Below, piece after piece: positions 26,449-34,826 of a stretch of 40,870 nt of DNA (the first letter of the stretch is position 1; each line of letters begins with the position of its first letter). The position numbers were made by a program, and so were the translations under genes. The DNA lies in contig PLSM01000119.1 in the NCBI GenBank assembly GCA_003165075.1, positions 1-40,870 of the forward strand, read 5' to 3'. This DNA is from Acidobacteriaceae bacterium (GTDB lineage Bacteria > Acidobacteriota > Terriglobia > Terriglobales > Acidobacteriaceae). The notes beneath the pieces are model-generated. The model had not been told where the DNA came from, did no database searches, and was given only the letters and a program-made list of their open reading frames with translations.

Positions 26449-26468
26449 AACCCCCAATGATTGGGGTT
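26449..26468 (+). terminator. Hairpin after the Asp-box gene
   Basis: AACCCC-C-AA-TGA-TT-GGGGTT forms an 8-bp stem with one bulged C and a triloop. No T-tract follows, so termination efficiency is doubtful; it may belong to the adjacent repeat element. Confidence 0.4.
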
Positions 26469-26658
26469 CCCGGCGACAGGTATTCCTCGCTGGGGTGAGG
26501 ATTCGCGTTTGAGACTTGGGAAAACTCAACTCTCAACTGGGTAACCACATCCGCTCACCCCGTTCCAAGCCCATTTGCAGAAAATAGGCCGCCGAAGCCG
26601 CACAATCGAAATGAGGGAATGAGCGGTTTGCTCACAGCCGCGGTCAAAACCGAAGACA

Positions 26659-26700
26659 CCCCCACCCCCCCTCCCCCCTGAAATGGGCGATTTCCGGGGG
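26659..26700. repeat. C-tract element with hairpin (second copy of the architecture)
   Basis: Three C runs (5, 7 and 6 bases, separated by A and T) end in a hairpin in which CCCCC (26674-26678) and GAAAT (26680-26684) pair with ATTTC (26690-26694) and GGGGG (26696-26700), with one mismatch. As at 21193-21259, the last C tract doubles as the outer arm of the hairpin and an A/T-rich stretch follows. Confidence 0.7.
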
Positions 26701-26872
26701 TCTTCTCGGCCAGATCGAAGGAGTAAGTTATTTATAATCAAAAACATGATGGATGTGCCTGTCAGCGACCCCATTATCTTATTGGTAAACAGAAGCCCCT
26801 GAAAAATGCCCCTTTTCGTCGCTTTTGAGGGTGGTTTTCGTGCATTACAGCGGAACCAGAGCTGTTTTCGCC

Positions 26873-27643
26873 CTAATTCCTGCTGCGCATCTTGGAGAGA
26901 AGACGCAGGATCTCAAGATAGAGCCAGACCAGCGTGACCATCATGCCGAAGGCGCCGTACCACTCCATATATTTGGGAGCGCCGTAGTTCACGCCTCGCT
27001 CGATGAAGTCAAAGTCGAGGACCAGATTCAGCGCGGCGATGGCGACGACGAAGAGGCTGAAGACGATGCCGATGAGGCCGGAGCCGTTGATGGCAGCGAA
27101 TTGGATGCCAAAGAAGCCGAGCACCATCTGGAGCAGATAGAAAATCATGATTCCGCCAGTAGCGGCGATGATGCCGAGGCGAAACTTTTCAGTGACCTTG
27201 ATGACGCCGGAGCTATAGGCCAGGAGAAGCACGAAGAGGGTGCCAAAGGTGAGGCCGACGGCCTGGATAGCGATGCCGGGATAGCGAACGTCAAATACGG
27301 CAGAGATGCCGCCGAGGAAGAGACCCTCCAGCAGCGCATAGATTGGCGCTGTGATCGGAGACCACTCCTTCTTGAAAACGGTGACCATGGCACAGATGAA
27401 GCCGCCAAAGACGCCGACGAGCAGCAGCGGAGCGACGTCGGCCGTATCGTGGGACTGCAGAAACAGGCGCCAGGTCCAGGCCGCGGTGGCGAAAACGCAA
27501 ACGAGCAGGATGCCGGTCTTGTTGACGGTGCCGCTCAGAGTCATGCGGGCGGAGGCGTCAATGACGCCACCATACTGGCTGCCGGAAAGGCCTTGAAAGG
27601 TTTTGTCGCCGAGGGCAGGATTGGAAGTCTTCATCAGGGGCAT
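26873..27643 (-). CDS. Bax inhibitor-1 / YccA family membrane protein
   Basis: The 256-residue inner-membrane protein has a soluble N-terminus of about 40 residues and seven hydrophobic segments. It includes the family features APIYALLEGLFLGGISAVFD and LVLDFDFIERGVNYGAPKYM in the C-terminal part. The family is linked to calcium leak or membrane-protein quality control elsewhere; its role here is unknown. The ATG at 27643 has GGAG 8 nt upstream, whereas the longer frame from 27805 has no ribosome site. It lies 181 bp downstream of the glucan phosphorylase on the same strand. A TTTTGCAAAGCGT in its leader (27657-27669) is identical to one upstream of rlpA and the lysozyme. Confidence 0.93.
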   Translation of the reverse strand: MPLMKTSNPALGDKTFQGLSGSQYGGVIDASARMTLSGTVNKTGILLVCVFATAAWTWRLFLQSHDTADVAPLLLVGVFGGFICAMVTVFKKEWSPITAPIYALLEGLFLGGISAVFDVRYPGIAIQAVGLTFGTLFVLLLAYSSGVIKVTEKFRLGIIAATGGIMIFYLLQMVLGFFGIQFAAINGSGLIGIVFSLFVVAIAALNLVLDFDFIERGVNYGAPKYMEWYGAFGMMVTLVWLYLEILRLLSKMRSRN

Positions 27644-27824
27644 GGGGCTTTCTCCGTTTTGCAAAGCGTGGCTGGGGTTTGCCTGGGTCTTGAGCGGCAA
27701 CATGAGCCGCTGGTTCAATTTTAGACGTGGAACGGGAGGGTTCGCCAACCCTGGGCATGGATATACATGTCCGCGTCGCCGCAACGGGCGAGACCGGAGG
27801 CGCACTGCGAGCCTTGGCCTATGT

Positions 27825-30485
27825 TTACGAAGGTTGCCGAATCTCGCTTGAGGTGCCTCCAGCCGCCGGAATGTAACACTTCAGGGTGTAGTCCATCACC
27901 ATTCGATCGGCATTGAAGCGCCAGCCCAGGGTGCGGATTGTGCGTTTCATGCGCTTGATCCAACCGCGGGGCAACCCGTCGCGGTCGCGCTGATAGTACA
28001 GCGGGATCAGTTCGTCGCGCAGAACACGGTAGAGGTCTTCACCGTCGCGGCTGTCGTGGACATCCATATCCGAGTGGGTGCGGCCGGTGCCGATGGCAAA
28101 GCCATTGAAGCCGTCGAAGGCCTCGGCCCACCATCCATCCAGCACGGAAAGGTTCAGGCCGCCGTTGAGGACCACTTTTTGACCGCTGGTGCCGGAGGCC
28201 TCCAGTGGCCGCCGTGGGTTGTTGAGCCAAACGTCGACGCCCTGCACCAGGAACCTGCCGACATTGATGTCGTAGTCCTCAATAAAGACGAACTTATCGG
28301 CGAATTTCTGGTCGCGCATCATCTCGGCGATCTGCTGCAGGACTTTTTTGCCTGGCTCGTCGTGGGGATGAGCCTTGCCGGCAAAGAGGAATTGCACCGG
28401 GCGTTTGGGATCGTTGACCATGGTCACCAGGCGCTCAATGTCGGCCAGAATCAGGTTCGCCCGCTTGTAAGTGGCAAATCGCCGCGCGAATCCGATCGTG
28501 AGTGCATCAGGCGAGAGCACCTTGTTGAGCCGATGCAGAGTTTCCTGCGGTTCCCGGCGACGCTCGGCTTGTTCCCAGGCGCGGCGGCGCACAAATTCGA
28601 GCAGGCGCGATTTCAGGGCGAGGTGAGTCTCCCAGAGTTCGCCGTCGTCGACACTTTCAATGCCCTCCCAGGTGCGCGCAGTGGCGCTCTTTCCCTGCCA
28701 CCCGACTCCCAGATGACGATCGTAAAGGCGACACATCTGCGGCGCCAGCCACGATGGGACGTGAACTCCGTTGGTGATGTGGCCAATTGGGACGGCGTCT
28801 TGCGGCCGGCCGGGAAACAAGTCCCACCACATGGCGCGGGAGACCTCGCCGTGCAGAGAAGAGACCGCATTGGCGCGCCGTGAAAGCTTGAGACCGAGAA
28901 CAGTCATGCAGAACTGTTCCTGGTGGTCGGTGGTGTGCACGCGCCCAAAGCCCATCAGGTTGTCATGCGAAATCCCCAACTGATCGCGCAGCGGGCCCAG
29001 GTGCTCCTCGATCAGGTCGGCGCTGAAGCGGTCGTGACCGGCGGGTACGGGCGTATGCGTGGTGAAGATGACTTCGCGGGGCACCTGGCTGGCGGCGGTG
29101 TCGAAGTCCATACCTTCTTCCTGCATTCGGTTGCGAATGGCCTCGAGGACTACAAAGCCGCTGTGACCTTCATTGAGATGAAGCACGCCAGGTGAGATGC
29201 CCATAGCCTTGAGCGCACGAAACCCACCCACTCCGAGCAGCAACTCCTGACGAATGCGAGTGCGCCCATCGCCGCCATAGAGGCGCGAGGTCAGTTCGCG
29301 GTCTTCCGGAGCGTTGCCCTCCACGTTGGAATCGAGCAGGAGGAGGTCACAGCGGCCTACTTTGATGCGCCACACCTTGGCGCGGATCGATCCGCCGCGG
29401 GTCTCAATCTCCACCGCGACGGGCTCGCCATTTTGTCCGATGGCAGGCTGCATGGGACATTCGTTGATATTGGTCTGCAGGTATTCTTCGCACTGCCAGC
29501 CACTCTGGTCGAGGCGCTGAAGGAAATAACCCTGCCCATAAAACAAGCCAATGCCGATAAGGGGTATGTCGAGGTCCGATGCGCTCTTGATGTGGTCGCC
29601 GGAGAGAACGCCCAGGCCGCCGGAATAAATCGGCAGCGACTCGTGCAATCCGAACTCGGCGGAAAAGTAGGCCACGGGACGGGGGCGCAGCACACCCGCA
29701 TGCTCCGCACCCCAGGTGCGGCCGGCCTGCAGATACTCCTGCTGGCGACGGTAGACATAGTTAATGCGGCCATGCAAAGACAGTTCAGTAGCACGGCGCT
29801 CGATCTCTCCCAGCGGAATCTCGCTGAGCAATGCGATGGGATTCTGATTGAGTTGACGCCAGCGGGTAGGATTCAGATCGCGAAAGATGCTGACGCATTC
29901 GTGGTCCCAACTCCACCAGAGGTTTCGGGCCAGGGCCCAGAGACGCTCCTGGGCCGGAGCGATAAAGCGGTCCAGCATGCGCGCCTCGCTGACCACGGGC
30001 GCTACCTGGCTTGCAGCCTCGACCAACATTCGAATCTCATCCTCGCGAAAGGTCCGCGCATCCTTGGTTTGCACGACGAGAACACCCTGCAGAATTCCGC
30101 GATCAATCAAGGGAACGCCCAGGAAAGAGTGGTATTCCTCTTCTCCCGACTCCTTGAAGTACTTGAAACGAGGGTGACTTCTGGCGTCGCTGACGGCCAC
30201 CGGCATGACTTGCTCCGCCACCAGGCCTGCCAGGCCTTCGTTGAGCGGCATACGCAATGTGCCAATGCAGCGTGGGTGGAGGCCAAGGGTTGCGGCCAAT
30301 ACCAGATTCGATCGATCCGGCTCGAGCAAATAGGCTGAACACACATCGGTCCTGAACCGCGTAGCGATCAAAGCGACCACGTTCAGCAAGGTATCGGCAG
30401 GCTTGCGGCCATTCTCAGTGAGGTTCGCGATCTCCTCCAGGGTCAAAACATGATTGGCGTCAGTGGTTTCGTAAGACTCGGGCAT
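27825..30485 (-). CDS. glgP: Alpha-glucan phosphorylase (GT35) with N-terminal PtsP-like GAF domain
   Basis: This PLP enzyme releases glucose-1-phosphate from glycogen or maltodextrins. It has 886 residues. Residues about 15-165 are a GAF domain of the type found in PtsP (enzyme I-Ntr), with VCSAYLLEPD, LNEGLAGLVAE, HPRFKYFKESGEEEYHSFLG and GVLVVQ. Residues about 178-880 are the short bacterial/archaeal-type phosphorylase (LWWSWDHE, SAEFGLHESLPIYSGGLGVL, HLNEGHSGF), with the PLP lysine at about K770 in GTSGQKVVLNGG. The ATG at 30485 has GAGG 7 nt upstream; the frame upstream to 30575 is not supported. The GAF fusion suggests control by a small ligand or a PTS-related signal, which is inference. 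The next gene on the same strand is the BI-1 protein. Confidence 0.94.
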   Translation of the reverse strand: MPESYETTDANHVLTLEEIANLTENGRKPADTLLNVVALIATRFRTDVCSAYLLEPDRSNLVLAATLGLHPRCIGTLRMPLNEGLAGLVAEQVMPVAVSDARSHPRFKYFKESGEEEYHSFLGVPLIDRGILQGVLVVQTKDARTFREDEIRMLVEAASQVAPVVSEARMLDRFIAPAQERLWALARNLWWSWDHECVSIFRDLNPTRWRQLNQNPIALLSEIPLGEIERRATELSLHGRINYVYRRQQEYLQAGRTWGAEHAGVLRPRPVAYFSAEFGLHESLPIYSGGLGVLSGDHIKSASDLDIPLIGIGLFYGQGYFLQRLDQSGWQCEEYLQTNINECPMQPAIGQNGEPVAVEIETRGGSIRAKVWRIKVGRCDLLLLDSNVEGNAPEDRELTSRLYGGDGRTRIRQELLLGVGGFRALKAMGISPGVLHLNEGHSGFVVLEAIRNRMQEEGMDFDTAASQVPREVIFTTHTPVPAGHDRFSADLIEEHLGPLRDQLGISHDNLMGFGRVHTTDHQEQFCMTVLGLKLSRRANAVSSLHGEVSRAMWWDLFPGRPQDAVPIGHITNGVHVPSWLAPQMCRLYDRHLGVGWQGKSATARTWEGIESVDDGELWETHLALKSRLLEFVRRRAWEQAERRREPQETLHRLNKVLSPDALTIGFARRFATYKRANLILADIERLVTMVNDPKRPVQFLFAGKAHPHDEPGKKVLQQIAEMMRDQKFADKFVFIEDYDINVGRFLVQGVDVWLNNPRRPLEASGTSGQKVVLNGGLNLSVLDGWWAEAFDGFNGFAIGTGRTHSDMDVHDSRDGEDLYRVLRDELIPLYYQRDRDGLPRGWIKRMKRTIRTLGWRFNADRMVMDYTLKCYIPAAGGTSSEIRQPS

Positions 30486-30823
30486 CCGCATACCTCGAAG
30501 ATTGAGTTCTCGTAAGAAAAGCACGCTGACACGTACGCCAAGCCTCAGCAAAGATGCGGAGGTGCAACGGGTCAAAAAACAGAAAGTTTGATCAGCGGGT
30601 GGCTGGCTGACCGGTCGAAGTGTTTTTCCCGTGGTTCATTGGGGCGGGATAAATGTGAAGATACCATCAATCTGCCCGCGGCTGCGAATCAATCTGAGAG
30701 TGAAGTTGGCATTCATCTTTTAACTGAGATGCGGCAAACGAGCGGACGGAGTTCTTGCAGCAGGGAGGACAGCCTAAACTTGGCATTCACGGGGATTGCG
30801 CCTTGATCCGGACTTCGCGCTTC
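30486..30823. other. Spacer between DAHP synthase and glucan phosphorylase
   Basis: This 338-bp stretch should contain the phosphorylase promoter (minus strand), but no hexamer pair is convincing. The only pattern seen is a 9-bp direct repeat ATCAATCTG at 30666-30674 and 30688-30696 (22-bp period), two helical turns apart, which could be a regulator site. Confidence 0.45.
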
Positions 30824-31912
30824 TTAAAGGCGAGAAGTGGCAAGCGTGGCGTGCCCGGCACCTCGCCGGGCTCTCACGGCTGCGGCAAGTTCGGCGAGCA
30901 GGGCCTTAGTTTCAGGCCAGTCGATGCAGCCGTCAGTGATGCTCTGTCCAAAGACCAGCGGCCGGCCGGGTATCAGATTCTGGGAGCCGGCGACCAGATT
31001 GCTTTCGACCATGACGCCGATGATGCGGCGGTTGCCTGCGGCGATTTGGCCTGCAACGTCGCGGCAGACCAGCGCTTGTCGCCTGTAGTCCTTTTTGCTG
31101 TTGGCGTGGCTGCAGTCAATCATGATACGCGGTTCGACACCGGCCGCTTCCATCTGCTCGGCGGTCTCAGCTACGTGCTCCGAGGTGTAGTTCACCGTCC
31201 CGCGGCCGCCGCGCAGGATGATATGGCAATCAGGGTTGCCGGTGGTGACGAAGATAGCGGATTGCCCGTGCTTGGTGTGGCCCAGAAAAGTGTGCGAATG
31301 AGCTGCGGAAAGCACTGCATCGATGGCCATCTGCACATTCCCGGAGGTGCCGTTCTTGAAACCCACCGGACAGGAGACGCCGGAGACGAGCTGACGATGG
31401 ACCTGGCTCTCCGTTGTGCGCGCTCCGATGGCGCCCCAACTTACCAGGCCGGCAATGTATTGGGGCGAAATCATGTCAAGGAACTCCGTTCCGGTGGGCA
31501 CGCCCATCTCGGCCAGGTCGAGCAGCAGGTGACGCGCCAGGCGCAGGCCATCGTTGATTTTGTAGGACTGATCTAGATATGGGTCGTTGATCAGCCCCTT
31601 CCAACCGATGGTGGTGCGGGGCTTCTCAAAGTAAACACGCATGACGATGTGCAGGTCGTTGGAGAACTCCTGAATGGCCGATTTAAGCAGGCCTGCGTAC
31701 TCACGCGCAGCTTTGGTGTCATGAATGGAGCAGGGGCCGGCGAGAACGAGCAGCCGCGTATCGCGGCCGCTGAGAATATCGGCGACGCCGTTGCGGGCGT
31801 TGTAGATTGTCTCCGAAGCAGCTTCAGTGAGAGGGAGTTCCTCCTCAAGAAATACTGGAGGGAGGACGACTTTCGTCCATTGAATGCGGATGTCTTCTAT
31901 GGTGTGGAACAT
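30824..31912 (-). CDS. aroG: 3-deoxy-7-phosphoheptulonate synthase, class I (AroF/G/H type)
   Basis: This enzyme condenses phosphoenolpyruvate and erythrose-4-phosphate, the first step of the shikimate pathway. The 362-residue protein shows strong similarity to the enterobacterial enzymes throughout: LVLAGPCSIHD, MRVYFEKPRTTIGWKGLIND, GARTTESQVHRQ, SCPVGFKNGTSG, CHIILRGG and MIDCSHANSKKD. Residues matching the Pro and Ser of the AroG phenylalanine pocket (GVP, VSCP) are present, but the feedback effector cannot be decided from this. The ATG at 31912 has GGAAAG 4 nt upstream; a longer frame from 31951 is unlikely. It appears monocistronic. Confidence 0.95.
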   Translation of the reverse strand: MFHTIEDIRIQWTKVVLPPVFLEEELPLTEAASETIYNARNGVADILSGRDTRLLVLAGPCSIHDTKAAREYAGLLKSAIQEFSNDLHIVMRVYFEKPRTTIGWKGLINDPYLDQSYKINDGLRLARHLLLDLAEMGVPTGTEFLDMISPQYIAGLVSWGAIGARTTESQVHRQLVSGVSCPVGFKNGTSGNVQMAIDAVLSAAHSHTFLGHTKHGQSAIFVTTGNPDCHIILRGGRGTVNYTSEHVAETAEQMEAAGVEPRIMIDCSHANSKKDYRRQALVCRDVAGQIAAGNRRIIGVMVESNLVAGSQNLIPGRPLVFGQSITDGCIDWPETKALLAELAAAVRARRGAGHATLATSRL

Positions 31913-32175
31913 GGCTCTTTCCTTGGCGTGCGCATCCCGTTGCCGGAACAAGTGATGACGGATGCAATGTACACACGCACTCTCTAAAATCTATCAGCCT
32001 GAAATGCAGTGAATATCCAATTCCGATGTGCGCCGTGGTCTTATCGCGTGTCCTCGAACGGCCAAAACGGCAGGGAATCAATCTTATGCAAACGGCAAGC
32101 CATTCAAGGCCTGCGTACGAACCTGGTCCTCTTGGCGGGCAGCGGCTATCGAAAGGCGATCGCCAGGTCAATCCT

Positions 32176-33165
32176 TTAGGGTGTGTAGCGCTTTTCGCCT
32201 GCTTCGAGAGCAACGGGAAGGCGATTCTTGATGGGGGGTAAGGGGCAGGTAGCGAAGGAAGTATAGGCGCAGGGTGGATTGTAGAGGCGATTGAAGTCGA
32301 GCGTAATGCTGCCGGGCTGGCCGAGACCGTGATCCGGCAGTCCGGCATTCAGCAACCGCCCGCCCTCGTAGCTGGCCGTTTTGCTGGTTTCGTCGCTGAG
32401 TATGAAGAGGAGCTTACTGGTATCGTTGCCCTCAATCACAGGCTCAAGAATGAAGACTTTGCCGCTCACGATGAACTCTGCAACGCCCGGCGCCTTCATG
32501 TCCAGCGTAGTACCGATTACGGTAGGAATCTTTTCAACTTGCGGCGGTTTGTATGGAATCCAGCGGGCGGTGACGCGATAGCGCGGGTCGGGCGCGTACC
32601 AGTGAAGACCGTGGAAGCCGGTCCGGGCGGGTGAATCGGCATCTTTGATGCGCAGGACACAACCGCTTCCGCGGCGCAGCACCACCATGGAAAGGCCGTG
32701 CCAGGCGATGGTGGCCGGCCTCTCGTCGCTGGTGGAAAGCGATCCCTCACGCGCCGGGCCGCCATCGAGGGTCAGTTGTGGAGGAAAGCCGCCGGAAGGG
32801 GCTAGCAACTGGACAATCTGGCCGCTGGTGGATGTGCCGCTGACGGTGAGCAGGCCGATGTGATCGGGGGCCTGCGCGTGCAGGCGGATGGCGTTGTCCG
32901 GAGCAGCGCCAAAGGAGTTGATGCCGGGCTTGAGCCACTCCAGGCCAACGAGGGTGAGCCAACCGCCGGGGGCGGCCAAATCGTATTCTCGTTGTGCGTG
33001 CCAAGCATCCAGATCCAGCAACCAGCTTGCGTTTGCGTCCGCTGTGGGCGTGGCCAAGGAAGGAGTGTTTTGGGCGGCGGCAACCTGGGCCGGAGCGGAA
33101 CTTGTCCAGCAGATGGGAAAGAACGCGAGTGCCAAGGCGAGCAGACCTCCCAGACCCCTCAACAT
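32176..33165 (-). CDS. Secreted DUF1684 family protein
   Basis: The 329-residue protein has a signal peptide (LLALALAFFPICWTSSAPAQ) and the DUF1684 signature near the C-terminus, YNPPCAYTSFATCPLPP followed by NRLPVALEAGEKRY. The two conserved cysteines lie in that motif. Function of the family is unknown. The ATG at 33165 is chosen because GGAGG is 8 nt upstream; an ATG at 33180 overlaps that ribosome site. It is divergent from hrcA and not obviously in an operon. Confidence 0.92.
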   Translation of the reverse strand: MLRGLGGLLALALAFFPICWTSSAPAQVAAAQNTPSLATPTADANASWLLDLDAWHAQREYDLAAPGGWLTLVGLEWLKPGINSFGAAPDNAIRLHAQAPDHIGLLTVSGTSTSGQIVQLLAPSGGFPPQLTLDGGPAREGSLSTSDERPATIAWHGLSMVVLRRGSGCVLRIKDADSPARTGFHGLHWYAPDPRYRVTARWIPYKPPQVEKIPTVIGTTLDMKAPGVAEFIVSGKVFILEPVIEGNDTSKLLFILSDETSKTASYEGGRLLNAGLPDHGLGQPGSITLDFNRLYNPPCAYTSFATCPLPPIKNRLPVALEAGEKRYTP

Positions 33166-33484
33166 CGATGCAACCTCCATGGTTGGTTCCGATTCTCCTT
33201 AATTATGCCCTTGCGGAGACGGGGGGACGTTGCTCGCTGGACGGTAACTCTCGATGCGTGGACTCCAAGTGACGGGAACTCTCACGGTAGGCTCGGGACT
33301 GGGGTCAGCCTGGAGCCTTGCCTTGACAATAGGTATTTCTGATCCCTATAATTAAACAGGAATTCTATACCCATTTTCACAAGTAAGTGATAGACGGATT
33401 TGAGGTTATTGGTTTTCTGCGGGGTTTTACTAGAGTCTGCAGAAGGCCCCGTAGGACAGTCGGGGACCCAAAGGAGCGGCATCG
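33166..33484. other. Divergent promoter region, DUF1684 / hrcA
   Basis: These 319 bp hold the hrcA promoter (33323-33352). No CIRCE element (TTAGCACTC-N9-GAGTGCTAA) is visible between the promoter and hrcA. A short hairpin CCCCG-N9-CGGGG precedes the hrcA ribosome site AAAGGAG. Confidence 0.6.
33323..33352 (+). promoter_or_regulatory. Full-consensus sigma-70 promoter for hrcA-grpE-dnaJ
   Basis: TTGACA (33323-33328), an 18-bp spacer and TATAAT (33347-33352) match the sigma-70 consensus at all twelve positions. A start near 33359 would leave a leader of about 125 nt before hrcA. Confidence 0.8.
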
Positions 33485-34591
33485 ATGCCTGAGGTACGAG
33501 TCAGTCCGCGAGAGCGGCTGGTGCTGACGGCCATTATCGAGCTGTACATAGCCACTGGCGAACCCGTGGCCTCGCAGGCGGTTGCGCGGTTTTTTGCCAA
33601 TCGGGAGGGGCTCAGTTCGGCCACCCTGCGCAATGTGATGGCGTCGCTGGGGGAAGCGGGCCTGCTGGAGCAGCCGCATACATCCTCAGGGCGAGTTCCC
33701 ACCGCCGCGGCCTTTCGCTGTTACGTTGAGCAGATTACGCGTGCCGATGCGACGATGGGCACGCAGGTGATGGGGATAGGGGCCTTGGCGCAAGGGGCGC
33801 CGCCCCTGAGTGAAGAGCGTCGCGAGCAGATAGAGGACAGTTTTTCAGGAGTGGCGAGCAGTACTGAATACCTGGAGCGCACCTCGCACGTTCTCGCTCT
33901 TATCTCTAATGGCCTGGGAGTGGCGCTGGCCAGTTCCACTGTGGCACAAGTATTGGAACATATCCATTTTTCGCGACTTTCGACGGGTCGAGTTCTGGCC
34001 GTGCTGGTGACCCAGGCCGGCGCGGTGTTAGACCGCGTGCTGACCCTGGACCACGAGTTGGCACACATCGAACTGGAAACGGCCGCGCGCTATCTGAACG
34101 AGAACTTCCGCGGCTGGCCCATTGAGCGCATTCGCACCGAGGTGGCGCGGCGGGTTGAGGCGGAGCGGGTGGCGTATAACCAGATGCTGGCCTCCGTTGA
34201 GGAACTTTGCCGCAAGGGAGCGTTAGCGGGCGGCGAGGCAGGACCTGCCTTGTTCGTGGACGGGATGGCCAACCTGATCGCGACAGAGGTGGATCGCGAG
34301 CGGTTGCACCAGATGCTTCTGGCCCTCGAAGCCAAGCAGCGATTGGTGGAGTTGCTGACCGCTTATGTGGACGGTCGTCAGCAGGAGGTGCGCGTGGTGG
34401 TGGGGTTGGACGAAGCTTCGCCGGCCATGCAGGACCTGGTACTGATCGGCGCGTCGGCGCGGTTGGGCGGCACCAACCTGGGTACCGTGGCGGTGATCGC
34501 GCCAACCCGTATCCAATATCAGGAGATGATTCAGGCAGTACGCTATGTGGCCCGGCTCTCGGACCGGATACTGGAAGTTCCCGCCGATTAG
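33485..34591 (+). CDS. hrcA: Heat-inducible transcription repressor HrcA
   Basis: HrcA represses chaperone operons by binding CIRCE operators. The 368-residue protein has the N-terminal winged helix (residues about 5-75, LSSATLRNVMASLGEAGLL, then HTSSGRVPT) and the C-terminal dimerisation and GAF-like part (VDGMANLIA, QEVRVVVGLDE, LGTVAVIAPTRIQYQEMI). AAAGGAG lies upstream of the ATG at 33485. It heads hrcA-grpE-dnaJ. dnaK is not within the window, and no CIRCE is seen in the leader, so the target of this repressor may lie elsewhere. Confidence 0.96.
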   Translation: MPEVRVSPRERLVLTAIIELYIATGEPVASQAVARFFANREGLSSATLRNVMASLGEAGLLEQPHTSSGRVPTAAAFRCYVEQITRADATMGTQVMGIGALAQGAPPLSEERREQIEDSFSGVASSTEYLERTSHVLALISNGLGVALASSTVAQVLEHIHFSRLSTGRVLAVLVTQAGAVLDRVLTLDHELAHIELETAARYLNENFRGWPIERIRTEVARRVEAERVAYNQMLASVEELCRKGALAGGEAGPALFVDGMANLIATEVDRERLHQMLLALEAKQRLVELLTAYVDGRQQEVRVVVGLDEASPAMQDLVLIGASARLGGTNLGTVAVIAPTRIQYQEMIQAVRYVARLSDRILEVPAD

Positions 34592-34826
34592 AAGGGACTC
34601 GTTCACGGTTCCATCGGCGTGCGGCAATCACGAGTCCCGTCCGTCGCGGAGAAATAGCAGGTCTAACAGTTGACAAAAGGCAAACGGGCAGTTCTCAGAG
34701 GCCCGGTCGGCGAATCTGCTCTACCGGCCAGACAATCCGCGATGGTACTGTAAACATGCGCGGCCAGGTGCTATTGAACTTCAATGTGGATGACGGTATA
34801 GCAGACAGTCGCCGAGGAATTTATCA

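Larger units (their letters stand above)
26247..26872. other. Non-coding right border of the accessory stretch
   Basis: No gene is supported in 626 bp. The region holds repeat copy 2 (26379-26427), a hairpin at 26449-26468 and a C-tract/hairpin element (26659-26700). A TATAAT (26733-26738) is followed only by a 16-codon frame that I do not consider a gene. Confidence 0.6.

Noticed and set aside
26825..27724. Long plus-strand open frame of 299 codons
   Set aside because: It lies antisense to the BI-1 membrane protein, is Asp/Glu/Gly/His-rich as expected of an antisense shadow, and has no ribosome site.
28056..28883. Plus-strand open frame inside the glucan phosphorylase gene
   Set aside because: Antisense shadow of a conserved phosphorylase segment.
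34670..34675. TTGACA as an internal promoter for grpE
   Set aside because: No -10 hexamer at 16-19 bp downstream.
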